A stretch of DNA of 64,000 bases, from the NCBI GenBank assembly GCA_012959695.1, contig DUCS01000006.1, positions 96,705 to 160,704 of the forward strand, given 5' to 3'. The DNA comes from Cycloclasticus sp. GTDB taxonomy: Bacteria; Pseudomonadota; Gammaproteobacteria; Methylococcales; Cycloclasticaceae. Below the pieces are notes generated by a model, which worked only from the letters and a program-made list of their open reading frames with translations, did no database searches and was not told the origin of the DNA. Each line of letters opens with the position of its first letter. Within the stretch, counting starts at the first letter, position 1. Below are positions 10,423 to 20,269 of this stretch, one piece after another. A program made the position numbers and the translations under genes.

Positions 10423-11590
10423 AAGCTTACGCGGAAAAGTCGCCATTGTTGGTGTAGGGCAATCGCCGTCTGGGCGAGTCCCCGACAGAAGCCCGTTGGA
10501 TTTAACCGCCGACGCAACGTTAAAAGCGTTAGCCGATGCAGGCATGGACAAAAGCGAAATAGACGGCGTGTTAACGGGTAATGCCTTTGCGTCATCTTTC
10601 CATCGTTTTAGTGTGGCATTGAGTGAATACCTAAACATACAACCTTCCTATTCAAATACCTTGCAAGTATCAGGCGCCACGGCGGCAGCCGCGGTTAATA
10701 CAGCAGCAGCGGCCATTAATGCAGGGCTTGCCGATACGGTGTTAGTGGCTTGTGGTGATAGTCTGTTAACAGGTATGACGCCCGATATGGCGATTCGCGC
10801 GATGACCGAAAGTCGAGATCAGCAATACGAAATGCCGTTTGGAATTCCCGTAGCAAACACCTTTGCTATGACAGCGCACCGGCACATGAAAGAATTCGGC
10901 ACCACCCCAGAACAAATGGCGCAGGTGGCGGTTACTTTTAGGGAGCATGCAGCACGTACCCCGGGCGCACAAAAAACCGATCCGATAACCATTGAAGATG
11001 TGCTGGCATCAAAAATGGTGACTACGCCGTATCATAAACTCGATTGTTCGTTAATTTCAGACGGCGGAGTCGCATTAATTTTAACCTCGGCTGAAAGGGC
11101 CTATGACTACGCGCAAGAACCTATATTTATTTTGGGTGCTGGCGAACACTACAGCCACGAGCATATTTTCCTAATGCCAGAGTTAACCGAAACAGGCGCC
11201 GTTAAATCAGCCCAAAAAGCATACGATATGGCAGGTATCAGTGCTAAAGATGTTGATGTAGCCGGTATTTATGATTGCTTTACAGGAACCGTTTTAATGA
11301 TGCTTGAAGACCTAGGTTTTTGTAAAAAAGGTGAAGCGGGGCCCTTCGTTGAGGCGGGGGAAATCACCTACGGTGGAACTATTCCAACCAATACCCACGG
11401 TGGCATGCTCTCGTACGCGCACCCCGGTATTCCCGCGGCGTGGTACCACTTTGCAGAAGTGGTCAGGCAGTTACGTAACAGTTGCGGCGATCGACAAGTT
11501 ACCGATGCTGAGCTGGGCCTTGTGCACACCTTGGGGGCTGGTTTCTCAACACAAGCGACCACTATCTTAGGTAAGGAGAGTACGTTGTGA
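10412..11590 (+). CDS. Thiolase-like protein (SCP-x / Ltp2-like lipid-transfer family), catalytic Cys replaced
   Basis: Thiolase fold (GIYDCFTGTVLMMLEDLGFC, NTHGGMLSYAHPG); nucleophile segment reads LQVSGATAA with no Cys. ATG at 10412 overlaps the upstream stop. Confidence 0.8.
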   Translation: MSNRSLRGKVAIVGVGQSPSGRVPDRSPLDLTADATLKALADAGMDKSEIDGVLTGNAFASSFHRFSVALSEYLNIQPSYSNTLQVSGATAAAAVNTAAAAINAGLADTVLVACGDSLLTGMTPDMAIRAMTESRDQQYEMPFGIPVANTFAMTAHRHMKEFGTTPEQMAQVAVTFREHAARTPGAQKTDPITIEDVLASKMVTTPYHKLDCSLISDGGVALILTSAERAYDYAQEPIFILGAGEHYSHEHIFLMPELTETGAVKSAQKAYDMAGISAKDVDVAGIYDCFTGTVLMMLEDLGFCKKGEAGPFVEAGEITYGGTIPTNTHGGMLSYAHPGIPAAWYHFAEVVRQLRNSCGDRQVTDAELGLVHTLGAGFSTQATTILGKESTL

Positions 11591-12000
11591 GTGAACAGAC
11601 AATTCGAAAACCTCTGCCCACAACAGATGGCGACAGCCAGGCACTGTGGGACGGGTTGAAAGAAGGCAAACTACTGCTCCAACACTGCGCCGATTGTGGA
11701 CACGTTCAATATTATCAGCAAAGTCTGTGCAGGCTATGTCAGTCGAAAAACTTAGTCCACAAGCCAGCTAGCGGGCGCGGAAAGATTCATTCATACAGCG
11801 TAGTTCACAGAGCCCCTGGCCCAGCATTTAAAGGCGATGTGCCGTATGCAGTATTACTGGTAGAGCTCGAAGAAGGCCCACGGATGATTAGTCGATTGGT
11901 CGGTAACGACTTTGATGCACTAGATTTTGATTTGCCTGTAAAACTACAAACGGTAAAAATCAGTGATGACGTGTGCTTACCTTACTTTTCATTAATGTAG
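11587..12000 (+). CDS. DUF35 OB-fold / Zn-ribbon acyl-CoA-associated protein
   Basis: CADCGHVQYYQQSLCRLC zinc ribbon followed by OB-fold (GKIHSYSVVHRAP). Confidence 0.88.
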   Translation: MSEQTIRKPLPTTDGDSQALWDGLKEGKLLLQHCADCGHVQYYQQSLCRLCQSKNLVHKPASGRGKIHSYSVVHRAPGPAFKGDVPYAVLLVELEEGPRMISRLVGNDFDALDFDLPVKLQTVKISDDVCLPYFSLM

Positions 12001-12016
12001 CCGTAAGGAAAAGACA

Positions 12017-12499
12017 ATGAACAAAGACGTGACGACTAAAAAGCCTTTAGGCAGCTATATGACAGCTAGGCGCACGATATTTGACGCCGATATATGTGCC
12101 TTTGTGAATGTTGCTGGTTTGCAAGAGCCTTTGTTTGTGGATATGGAATACGTCAAAACAAATATGCCAGCATCACACCAAAAACGTTTCGCGCCAGGCC
12201 CTTTTTTAATATCCATGGGCATGGGGCTAGTCGCTCCCATATTAATGACCATGCTAGATGACCTCGCTAAGATTCAACCTTTTGGTCTAATGAAAGGTAT
12301 GGTCAACGTCAATGCCGATATTAAATTACCGGGATACGCAGGTGATACCATGCAAGTTGAACTGGTACCTACCATTACCTCAGTTACCCAATCTGGCAAC
12401 GTATTATTGGCGTTACAACACATTATGCGCAATCAAGATAATCAAGTGGTTGTCGATTTCACCGAAACGCTATTGCTTGGACCACCTGATGAAAAGTAA
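12017..12499 (+). CDS. MaoC-like hot-dog dehydratase (putative)
   Basis: Size, ISMGMGLVAPILMTML and VNVNADIKLPGYAGDTMQVELV resemble MaoC-type acyl dehydratases; operon context. Confidence 0.5.
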   Translation: MNKDVTTKKPLGSYMTARRTIFDADICAFVNVAGLQEPLFVDMEYVKTNMPASHQKRFAPGPFLISMGMGLVAPILMTMLDDLAKIQPFGLMKGMVNVNADIKLPGYAGDTMQVELVPTITSVTQSGNVLLALQHIMRNQDNQVVVDFTETLLLGPPDEK

Positions 12500-12654
12500 G
12501 TAGAGGTGTTATTTTCAGATAAAGCTCGAAAATCATTTGTTGAGCCAAACTGTGACCCCATACCGAGACATTAAGTATAAATGCCTAACAAGTCATTCGA
12601 CACGCCCAACAAGAACCGACTGTTTGCTCCTGGGGTCGGTAAATTAAACAAACT

Positions 12655-12703
12655 AAACGGGACGCTACCCTTTGATTCGTAAAACCATGGGCTAATCCCG
12701 TTT
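12655..12703. terminator. Possible bidirectional terminator between convergent operons
   Basis: Inverted repeat AAACGGGA (12655-12662) / TCCCGTTT (12696-12703), in the gap between genes ending at 12499 (+) and 12753 (-). Confidence 0.35.
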
Positions 12704-12752
12704 ATCTTTCACTCTAACAATAACAAGCAAATACAAACTAAAAAGCAGTTAC

Positions 12753-14756
12753 TTATTCTGTCTCAACAAATGTAATTAACGTCGCGTCCGCTTCAACAAA
12801 ATCTTCAGCCGCATAAAATACTTGGTCAATTTCACCGTCAAACGGTGCTACCAATGTATGCTCCATTTTCATCGCTTCAAGAATGGCAAGTGGTTGGTTT
12901 TCTGTCACACTATCGCCGTTAGCTACGAGTACTTTCAGTAATTTACCTGGCATGGGTGCGACGATGGTTGATGCACCTGCAACGTCAGTGATATCAGCTT
13001 CAAATGGGTTTACTTCGTTTAACAGATACCAACGGTTTTTCCATGAAATTAGAACGATATTGTCATGTCTAAGGGTAATGAATTTTTCCCAGCTATTGTC
13101 TATTTGTAAACGTAACACCTGATTGGTTGATTCTTCAGCGATAACGTCCATATCGGCGTCTAAATGGAACACAAAATGGTTTTCACGTTCGCTTACAACA
13201 ACTTCTATATCATCGCCGTCTTCATAGTTGAAGAATAAGCTGCGCTCACTTTGACCGTTTGGTCGCCAGCCAGTGGTGTCGTGCCATGGGGAATTAGGGT
13301 CGCTTGAAACAACAGCCCCATCAGCAACGGTTTTTTGTTGATCGAGCAATAATCTAACGCTGGCTGCTAATAAAACGTGCTGGGGTAATTCAACGCGGCT
13401 GCTATCGAGTATCGCGTCTAGTTTTGCATCGATGTACTGTGTATCAATTTTATTGTCGATAAAATCAGGGTGAGTCGATAATGTTTCTAAAAATGCAATA
13501 TTGTTTTCCACGCCGATAATGCCTGAGTCGCCGAGTGCGGTCAGTAAGCGTGAACGTGCGATTTCGCGTGTTTCGCCCCATACAACGAGCTTTGCAATCA
13601 TTGGATCGTAGAACACGCTAATGGTGTCGCCTTGTTCAACGCCGGTTTCTACTCGGCAGTTTTCGTTGGCTTGTGGGAAACGCAAAGCATGTAATTTGCC
13701 GGTTGACGGTAGGAATAAATTATTAGGGTTTTCAGCGTATAGGCGTGTTTCAAACGAATGCCCAGTGCTGGTAATTTGTTCTTGCTTTAACGGTAAGGCT
13801 TCACCCGCAGCAACACGTACTTGCCATTCAACTAGATCTTGCCCAGTGACCATTTCGGTAACGGGGTGCTCCACCTGTAATCGCGTATTCATCTCCATAA
13901 AATAAAATGAACGGTCTTCGCCGACAATAAATTCAATGGTGCCTGCACCGTTATATTCAATAGCACGCGCAGCGTTTACGGCAGCGATGCCCATTGCTTC
14001 ACGCGTGGCATCATCAAGGAAAGGAGAAGGGGTTTCTTCAATAATTTTTTGATGGCGACGCTGTAATGAACATTCGCGTTCATGCAGGTGTACGTAATTG
14101 TCGTGAGTGTCTCCAAATACTTGAAATTCAATATGACGTGGTTTGCCAATGTAACGTTCGAGTAACACACGGTCATCACCAAAAGCATTTTGTGCTTCGC
14201 GCATCACCGCATCTAACATGTCATTAAATTCATCAGCCGAATTAACCACGCGCATACCTTTGCCGCCACCGCCAGAAACCGCTTTAATCAATAGTGGATA
14301 GCCTACCTTGTCAGCTTCTGCTTTAAGATGAACAGCGCCTTGCTCTTTGCCGTGATAACCTGGTACGACAGGTACATTAGCAGCTTCCATTAGATGTTTG
14401 GCGGCATCTTTTGCGCCCATTTTTTCAATGGAGTCGGCTGTTGGGCCAATAAAGGTAATGCCAGCGGCAGGGCAAGCACGTGCAAAGCCACTGTTCTCAG
14501 ATAAAAATCCGTATGCTGGGTGAATGGCATCTACTCCCACACGCTTTGCCAGTGCGATGAGGTTATCACCTAGAAGGTATGATTCATCGGGACGTGAGCC
14601 ACCAATATGGTATGCCTCATCAGCCAATTTAACGTGACGCGCATGTTGGTCAGCATCCGAATAAACCGCAACACTGGTGATGCCCATTTTTTTTAAGGTG
14701 GAAATAACACGGCAAGCGATTTCACCGCGATTTGCTATTAATACTTTTTTAAACAT
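12753..14756 (-). CDS. liuD: Methylcrotonyl-CoA carboxylase-like biotin-containing alpha subunit
   Basis: KVLIANRGEIACRV, GGGGKGMRV, MNTRLQVEHPVTE, ILEAMKMEH biotinylation site; in a Liu-like operon. Confidence 0.82.
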   Translation of the reverse strand: MFKKVLIANRGEIACRVISTLKKMGITSVAVYSDADQHARHVKLADEAYHIGGSRPDESYLLGDNLIALAKRVGVDAIHPAYGFLSENSGFARACPAAGITFIGPTADSIEKMGAKDAAKHLMEAANVPVVPGYHGKEQGAVHLKAEADKVGYPLLIKAVSGGGGKGMRVVNSADEFNDMLDAVMREAQNAFGDDRVLLERYIGKPRHIEFQVFGDTHDNYVHLHERECSLQRRHQKIIEETPSPFLDDATREAMGIAAVNAARAIEYNGAGTIEFIVGEDRSFYFMEMNTRLQVEHPVTEMVTGQDLVEWQVRVAAGEALPLKQEQITSTGHSFETRLYAENPNNLFLPSTGKLHALRFPQANENCRVETGVEQGDTISVFYDPMIAKLVVWGETREIARSRLLTALGDSGIIGVENNIAFLETLSTHPDFIDNKIDTQYIDAKLDAILDSSRVELPQHVLLAASVRLLLDQQKTVADGAVVSSDPNSPWHDTTGWRPNGQSERSLFFNYEDGDDIEVVVSERENHFVFHLDADMDVIAEESTNQVLRLQIDNSWEKFITLRHDNIVLISWKNRWYLLNEVNPFEADITDVAGASTIVAPMPGKLLKVLVANGDSVTENQPLAILEAMKMEHTLVAPFDGEIDQVFYAAEDFVEADATLITFVETE

Positions 14757-14773
14757 GATTAATTACCTGTAGG

Positions 14774-16381
14774 CTACATTCTAAAGACGCCGTAAGAGGC
14801 ATCATCAATGGGTGTTTTAGCGGCAACGGCTAGGGATAAACCCAATACGCGACGGGTATCTCTCGGGTCAATAATGCCATCATCCCACAGTCGAGCGGTG
14901 GCAAAATACGGGTTACCTTGTTCCTCGAACTGGTCGAAAATTGGTTTTCTAAATGCTTCTTCTTCGTCTTCTGACCAGGTTTCACCACGTAGTTCAATAG
15001 CGTCACGCTTGACCGTAGCAAGTACAGCGGCGGCTTGCTCGCCACCCATGGTTGAAATACGTGAATTCGGCCATGTCCACAACATACGTGCGCCAAATGC
15101 TCGACCACACATGCCATAGTTACCAGCACCATAGGAACCACCAATTAGCACGGTGAATTTAGGGACGGTAGAACAAGAAACGGCTGTGACCATTTTTGCG
15201 CCATTTTTGGCGATACCTTCCTCTTCGTATTTTTTACCGACCATAAAGCCCGTGATATTTTGTAGAAATAATAAAGGAATACCACGTTGGTTACACAGTT
15301 CAATAAAGTGTGTGCCTTTTAACGCAGAAGGTGAGAACAAGATGCCATTGTTAGCAATAATACCAACCGGATAGCCGTGAATATGAGCAAAGCCACAAAC
15401 CAGAGTTGGGCCATATAATGGCTTGAATTCTTGGAACTCAGAGCCATCCACTAAACGTGCAATAATTTCGCGTACTTCAAACGGTTGGCGCGCATCCTTA
15501 GGGATTACACCTATAATGTCGTCCGTTGGGTATAAAGGTTCACGAGACTCACGTACTTTTGTATGTACTGTTTTATTAACATTTAAGTGGCTGATGATAT
15601 CGCGTGCAATATTCAGCGCATGCGTGTCATTTTCGGCGATATGGTCTGTCACACCCGATTGTTTACAGTGTAGTTCAGCACCACCTAAGTCTTCAGATGA
15701 TACAACTTCGCCTGTGGCGGCTTTAACTAACGGCGGGCCGCCTAAAAATATAGTGCCTTGTTCGCGAACAATAATAGATTCATCACATAGCGCAGGAATA
15801 TATGCTCCACCCGCAGTACACGAACCCATGACCACTGCTATCTGCGAGATACCTGCGCCAGACATGCGTGTTTGGTTATAGAAAAAACGCCCGAAATGCT
15901 CTTTATCTGGGAACACGTCGTGTTGTAGGGGTAGGAAAGCACCACCTGAATCAACTAAATAGATACAAGGTAAGCGATTTTCTTGCGCTATCTCTTGTGC
16001 TCGTAGGTGTTTTTTAACCGTCAATGGATAGTACGTACCCCCTTTAACGGTTGCGTCATTTGCAATCACCATTACTTCGACACCGTGTACACGACCAATG
16101 CCTGTAATAATCCCTGCGGCAGGTGCATCATCGTTATAGATGCCATAGGCTGCTAGTTGTGACAGTTCTAAAAACGAACTACCCTTATCGAGCAACGCTT
16201 TTATGCGGTCTCTAGGTAACAGCTTATCCCTTGCCAAGTGTTTTTTACGCGCTCGCTCACCACCACCTGCGGCGGCTGTTGTGATACGTTCATTCAACTC
16301 AGCGACCAATGTTGCCATAGCAGCTGTGTTGTCTTTAAACTCAGGGGAAGCCGTTTCTAGCTTAGATTTTATAATAGGCAT
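14774..16381 (-). CDS. liuB: Methylcrotonyl-CoA carboxylase-like carboxyltransferase beta subunit
   Basis: Carboxyltransferase motifs ([65 protein letters not shown]). Confidence 0.88.
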   Translation of the reverse strand: MPIIKSKLETASPEFKDNTAAMATLVAELNERITTAAAGGGERARKKHLARDKLLPRDRIKALLDKGSSFLELSQLAAYGIYNDDAPAAGIITGIGRVHGVEVMVIANDATVKGGTYYPLTVKKHLRAQEIAQENRLPCIYLVDSGGAFLPLQHDVFPDKEHFGRFFYNQTRMSGAGISQIAVVMGSCTAGGAYIPALCDESIIVREQGTIFLGGPPLVKAATGEVVSSEDLGGAELHCKQSGVTDHIAENDTHALNIARDIISHLNVNKTVHTKVRESREPLYPTDDIIGVIPKDARQPFEVREIIARLVDGSEFQEFKPLYGPTLVCGFAHIHGYPVGIIANNGILFSPSALKGTHFIELCNQRGIPLLFLQNITGFMVGKKYEEEGIAKNGAKMVTAVSCSTVPKFTVLIGGSYGAGNYGMCGRAFGARMLWTWPNSRISTMGGEQAAAVLATVKRDAIELRGETWSEDEEEAFRKPIFDQFEEQGNPYFATARLWDDGIIDPRDTRRVLGLSLAVAAKTPIDDASYGVFRM

Positions 16382-16415
16382 AAGATTAAGTTTACTTTAT
16401 AAGTTTTTGTTTTAA

Positions 16416-17597
16416 TTAAATAATTTCTATCGCCATTGCTGTTGCTTCACCACCGCCAATACACAAGCTGGCAATGCCTTTTGTAAAGCCACGGTTTTTA
16501 AGCGCGTGTAATAAAGTAACGACTATACGAGCGCCTGACGCACCAATAGGATGACCCAGCGCACAAGCACCACCATTGACGTTTACTTTTTCAGGGTCAA
16601 GGTTTAACTCTTTAATAGCTGCCATGGTCACCACAGCAAAGGCTTCGTTTATTTCGTAAAGGTCAACATCTTCGGTCGTCCAGTTACATTTTTTAAGTAG
16701 CTTTTCAATGGCATAAACAGGTGCCGTCGTGAACCAGTCTGGATCTTGTGCGTACGAGGTATGCGCTGTTATCTTTGCTAACGGTTTTAAGCCCTTTTTA
16801 TCTGCCTCATCCGCATCCATCAATAGTAGAGCCGTTGCACCATCCGATATAGATGACGCATTAGCCGCTGTTACTGTGCCGTCTTTCTTAAAAGCAGGGC
16901 GCAAGCTACGAATTTTATCCATCTGTGCGTTTAGAGGTGATTCGTCAGTATCAACAACTATCTCTTGTTTCCGTTTTTTTACGGTAATAGGCGTGATTTC
17001 GTCTTTAAACGCCCCATTATTAATGGCGGTAGTAGCACGCTCAAGCGAACGGATAGCAAAATCATCTTGTTGCTCTCGTGAAAAATCGAACTTATCTGCG
17101 CATAACTCAGCAAACGACCCCATCAACTTACCGTGTTTTACGTCTTGTAAACCATCACAAAACATATGGTCTAACATGGCACCGTCACCCATTTTTTGCC
17201 CGCCACGTGCGGCTGGCAATAGATAAGGTGCGTTAGTCATCGATTCCATACCTCCAGCAATAACGGCAGTTGCATCACCCGCTAAAATTTGGTTATAGGC
17301 GTAAATAAGCGTTTGCATGGCCGAGCCACACATTTTATTCACGGTGTTACACGGCACAGATAAGGGGAGGCCGCCTTTTAACGCAGCTTGACGAGCAGGT
17401 GCTTGACCTTGCCCAGCTGGTAAAACGCAACCAAAATGGACGCTGTCAATATCAGCTCCATCAATTTGGCTATCGGTTAATACAGCTTCAATGGAAGCCG
17501 CACCTAAGTCAGATGCTGACAAACTTGAAAACTGACCCTGAAACGAGCCTAGCGGCGTGCGCTTTGCGGCGACAACCACAACGGATGTTGAACTCAT
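16416..17597 (-). CDS. Acetyl-CoA C-acyltransferase (thiolase)
   Basis: Active-site Cys in NKMCGSAMQT; NVNGGACALGHPIGASGARI; CIGGGEATAM. Confidence 0.92.
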   Translation of the reverse strand: MSSTSVVVVAAKRTPLGSFQGQFSSLSASDLGAASIEAVLTDSQIDGADIDSVHFGCVLPAGQGQAPARQAALKGGLPLSVPCNTVNKMCGSAMQTLIYAYNQILAGDATAVIAGGMESMTNAPYLLPAARGGQKMGDGAMLDHMFCDGLQDVKHGKLMGSFAELCADKFDFSREQQDDFAIRSLERATTAINNGAFKDEITPITVKKRKQEIVVDTDESPLNAQMDKIRSLRPAFKKDGTVTAANASSISDGATALLLMDADEADKKGLKPLAKITAHTSYAQDPDWFTTAPVYAIEKLLKKCNWTTEDVDLYEINEAFAVVTMAAIKELNLDPEKVNVNGGACALGHPIGASGARIVVTLLHALKNRGFTKGIASLCIGGGEATAMAIEII

Positions 17598-17605
17598 GAA
17601 TATTC

Positions 17606-18766
17606 CTATTTAGTTTCGTCGAACAATTCACGTCCAATCAGCATGCGGCGTATTTCATTGGTACCAGCGCCAATGTCATACAATTTTGCATCGCGCAGTA
17701 ATCGCCCTGTTGGAAACTCATTGATATAGCCATTTCCACCCAATGTTTGGATAGCTTCAAGCGCTACTTTTACGGCATTTTCGGAGGTGAAGAGTAATAA
17801 GCCTGCGGCGTCTTTTCGAGAATCATTACCTTTGTCGTATTGTTCAGCTACACGATAGGCGAATGCACGGCTGGATTGAAGCGCAACGTACATATCGGCC
17901 ATTTTGCCTTGCATCAATTCAAACATGCCGATGGGTTTACCAAACTGCTTGCGTTCGTGCACGTACGGTAAACAAATATCCATAGCTGCTTGCATAATGC
18001 CGATAGGGCCGCCTGACAGCACCATACGTTCAGTATTGAGGCCACTCATCAACACTTTAACGCCTTCGTTCACTTCCCCAAGCACGTTTTCATCTGGTAT
18101 TTCGCAATCTTCAAACACCAATTCACAGGTATTTGAACCGCGCATGCCTAATTTATCTAATTTTTGCGCCGTGCTGAAACCTTTAAAGTCTTTTTCAATA
18201 ATGAAGGCAGTCATACATTTCGAACCTGCTTCAGGACCAGCGGTACGCATGTAAACGATTAACACATGAGCATCTGGCCCATTGGTGATCCACATTTTAT
18301 TGCCGTTAGCGATCCATTTATCACCTTTTTTTACTGCACGACAGCTCATTGAACCGACCACATCGGAGCCCGCACCAGGTTCAGACATAGCTAGCGCACC
18401 GATGTGTTCACCGGTACATAATTTAGGTAGATATTTATGGCGCTGCTCTTCAGTACCATTTAAATAGAGGTTGTTTAAGCATAAATTAGAATTTGCCCCG
18501 TAAGAGAGACCAATAGAAGCTGATGCTCTAGAGATTTCTTCCATAACAACGAGGTGGGATAGATAGTTTAAACCAGTACCGCCATACTCTTCTGGTACGG
18601 TCATACCAAGCAAACCCATGTCACCAAATTGTGTCCAAAGTTGATTGGGAAATTCGTTTTTAAAATCTGTTTCTTCGGCTATAGGGGCTACTTCACCATC
18701 AGCAAACTTTCGTACAGCATCTCTTAATTCATCTATTTCGTCGTTAATTTTGATATTAAATGGCAT
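17606..18766 (-). CDS. liuA: Isovaleryl-CoA dehydrogenase-like acyl-CoA dehydrogenase
   Basis: [78 protein letters not shown]. Confidence 0.88.
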   Translation of the reverse strand: MPFNIKINDEIDELRDAVRKFADGEVAPIAEETDFKNEFPNQLWTQFGDMGLLGMTVPEEYGGTGLNYLSHLVVMEEISRASASIGLSYGANSNLCLNNLYLNGTEEQRHKYLPKLCTGEHIGALAMSEPGAGSDVVGSMSCRAVKKGDKWIANGNKMWITNGPDAHVLIVYMRTAGPEAGSKCMTAFIIEKDFKGFSTAQKLDKLGMRGSNTCELVFEDCEIPDENVLGEVNEGVKVLMSGLNTERMVLSGGPIGIMQAAMDICLPYVHERKQFGKPIGMFELMQGKMADMYVALQSSRAFAYRVAEQYDKGNDSRKDAAGLLLFTSENAVKVALEAIQTLGGNGYINEFPTGRLLRDAKLYDIGAGTNEIRRMLIGRELFDETK

Positions 18767-18813
18767 GGCTCTCTCTTATTAATTGCTATCAATAAATGGT
18801 AGCACTATACTAA

Positions 18814-18848
18814 TTCTAATACTAATTAGAATCTAATGATGATTAGAA
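18814..18848. promoter_or_regulatory. Two tandem palindromic operator-like sites upstream of tetR
   Basis: TTCTAATACTAATTAGAA (18814-18831) and ATCTAATGATGATTAGAA (18831-18848), in the divergent IVD/tetR gap. Confidence 0.7.
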
Positions 18849-18852
18849 AAAA

Positions 18853-19464
18853 ATGGATCAACACGTAACGCAACTTAAACCAGTTTTAAAAAAAGAAAAA
18901 ACGCGACTTTTATTATTAGATAAAGCTGCACAAATGTTTAGCCAACGCGGTTACCAGTCAACCTCATTAAAAGACATAGCTGCAGAAGCAGGCATGAAGG
19001 CCGGTAGCTTGTACTATCACTTTGCATCGAAAGAGGCATTAATGATTGAAGTGTTAGATAAGAGTATGCAACTTATCAGCGATACCGTTGGTGGCGAGAT
19101 TGAAAAGCTCGATGATGACTTTAGCTTCGAAGAAGGCTTGCACGCTTATATTTTTGGTCATTTAACCGCTATTTTGAAACATTCAGACTACACCACCACG
19201 ACGATTAGGAATAATGGGCAAGTACCTGAAGCTGTGCACAAAGCAGTGAGAGTGAAGCGTGAACATTATGAACAACAATGGAGAAAACTGATGCGCCAGG
19301 GTAAAGAAGAAGGCGCTATTCGTGCAGATTTAGATGAAACATTACTTCGGCTGATGATATTGGGCGCATCAAACTGGTCGTCCGTTTGGTTTAAGTCTGA
19401 TGGGCACAGTATTGAGGATCTCGCTCGTGAATATACGAGTGTGTTTTTAAAGGGGTGTAAATGA
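18853..19464 (+). CDS. TetR-family transcriptional regulator
   Basis: N-terminal HTH (AAQMFSQRGYQSTSLKDIAAEAGMKAGSLYYHFASKEALM); stop overlaps next start (ATGA). Confidence 0.92.
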   Translation: MDQHVTQLKPVLKKEKTRLLLLDKAAQMFSQRGYQSTSLKDIAAEAGMKAGSLYYHFASKEALMIEVLDKSMQLISDTVGGEIEKLDDDFSFEEGLHAYIFGHLTAILKHSDYTTTTIRNNGQVPEAVHKAVRVKREHYEQQWRKLMRQGKEEGAIRADLDETLLRLMILGASNWSSVWFKSDGHSIEDLAREYTSVFLKGCK

Positions 19465-20249
19465 TGTCTTATAACACATTGAAGTTTGCGGTCGATGACC
19501 GTGGTGTCGCCAAGGTAACGTTGAATAGGCCGGATGTTCATAACGCGATGAGTGCCGAATTAATCCAAGAGTTATTGTCACTTTGCCAAGATATTGATAA
19601 GGACGGTTCCATTCGCGTGGTTGTGTTGACAGGCGCAGGTAAAAGCTTTTGTGCGGGTGGTGATTTGAACTGGATGAAAAGTAATATAAACAAAACCCGA
19701 GAAGAGCGTATTGCACAAACCAGCGTATTGGCAGATATGCTCGCCGCCTTAAATGGCTTGAGTAAACCGTTAATTGGTCGTATTCAAGGCCCAGCTTATG
19801 GTGGTGGCGTAGGTATGGTGTCGGTGTGCGATATTACCGTTGGCGTTAGTTCTGCGAAATTTGGTTTAACTGAGGTAAAGCTAGGCCTAACTCCAGCGAC
19901 TATTTCGCCATATGTTGTAAAACGTATTGGCGCAACAAACGCACGTCGTAATTTTTTCAACTGCCGGTTCTTTGGTGCTGTTGAAGCACAATCCATGGGT
20001 TTATTAAGTGAAGTAGTCGATCCCGATCAGCTTGATGAGGCAGTAGAAAAAGAACTCAGCATGATCCTAAAATGTGCACCGGGAGCGATCGCCTCAACCA
20101 AGAAATTAGTAGATTATGTAGATATGCATAATGCCAAGGAAAACAGAGTTTACACAGCCGCCAACCTTGCGGATGCATGGGAAACAGACGAGGGAAAAGA
20201 GGGTATTGATGCCTTCCTAAATAAACGAAAAGCAAATTGGCTTAAATAA
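19461..20249 (+). CDS. Enoyl-CoA hydratase/isomerase family (methylglutaconyl-CoA-hydratase-like)
   Basis: GAGKSFCAGGDLNWMK, RIQGPAYGGGVGMVSVCDI crotonase motifs. Confidence 0.85.
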   Translation: MMSYNTLKFAVDDRGVAKVTLNRPDVHNAMSAELIQELLSLCQDIDKDGSIRVVVLTGAGKSFCAGGDLNWMKSNINKTREERIAQTSVLADMLAALNGLSKPLIGRIQGPAYGGGVGMVSVCDITVGVSSAKFGLTEVKLGLTPATISPYVVKRIGATNARRNFFNCRFFGAVEAQSMGLLSEVVDPDQLDEAVEKELSMILKCAPGAIASTKKLVDYVDMHNAKENRVYTAANLADAWETDEGKEGIDAFLNKRKANWLK

Positions 20250-20269
20250 TATGATTAGGAGATAAAAAA

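Noticed and set aside
12580-12630. Integron attC site / gene cassette
   Set aside because: Only one half resembles an attC core, with no matching GTTRRRY partner, integrase or cassette array nearby.
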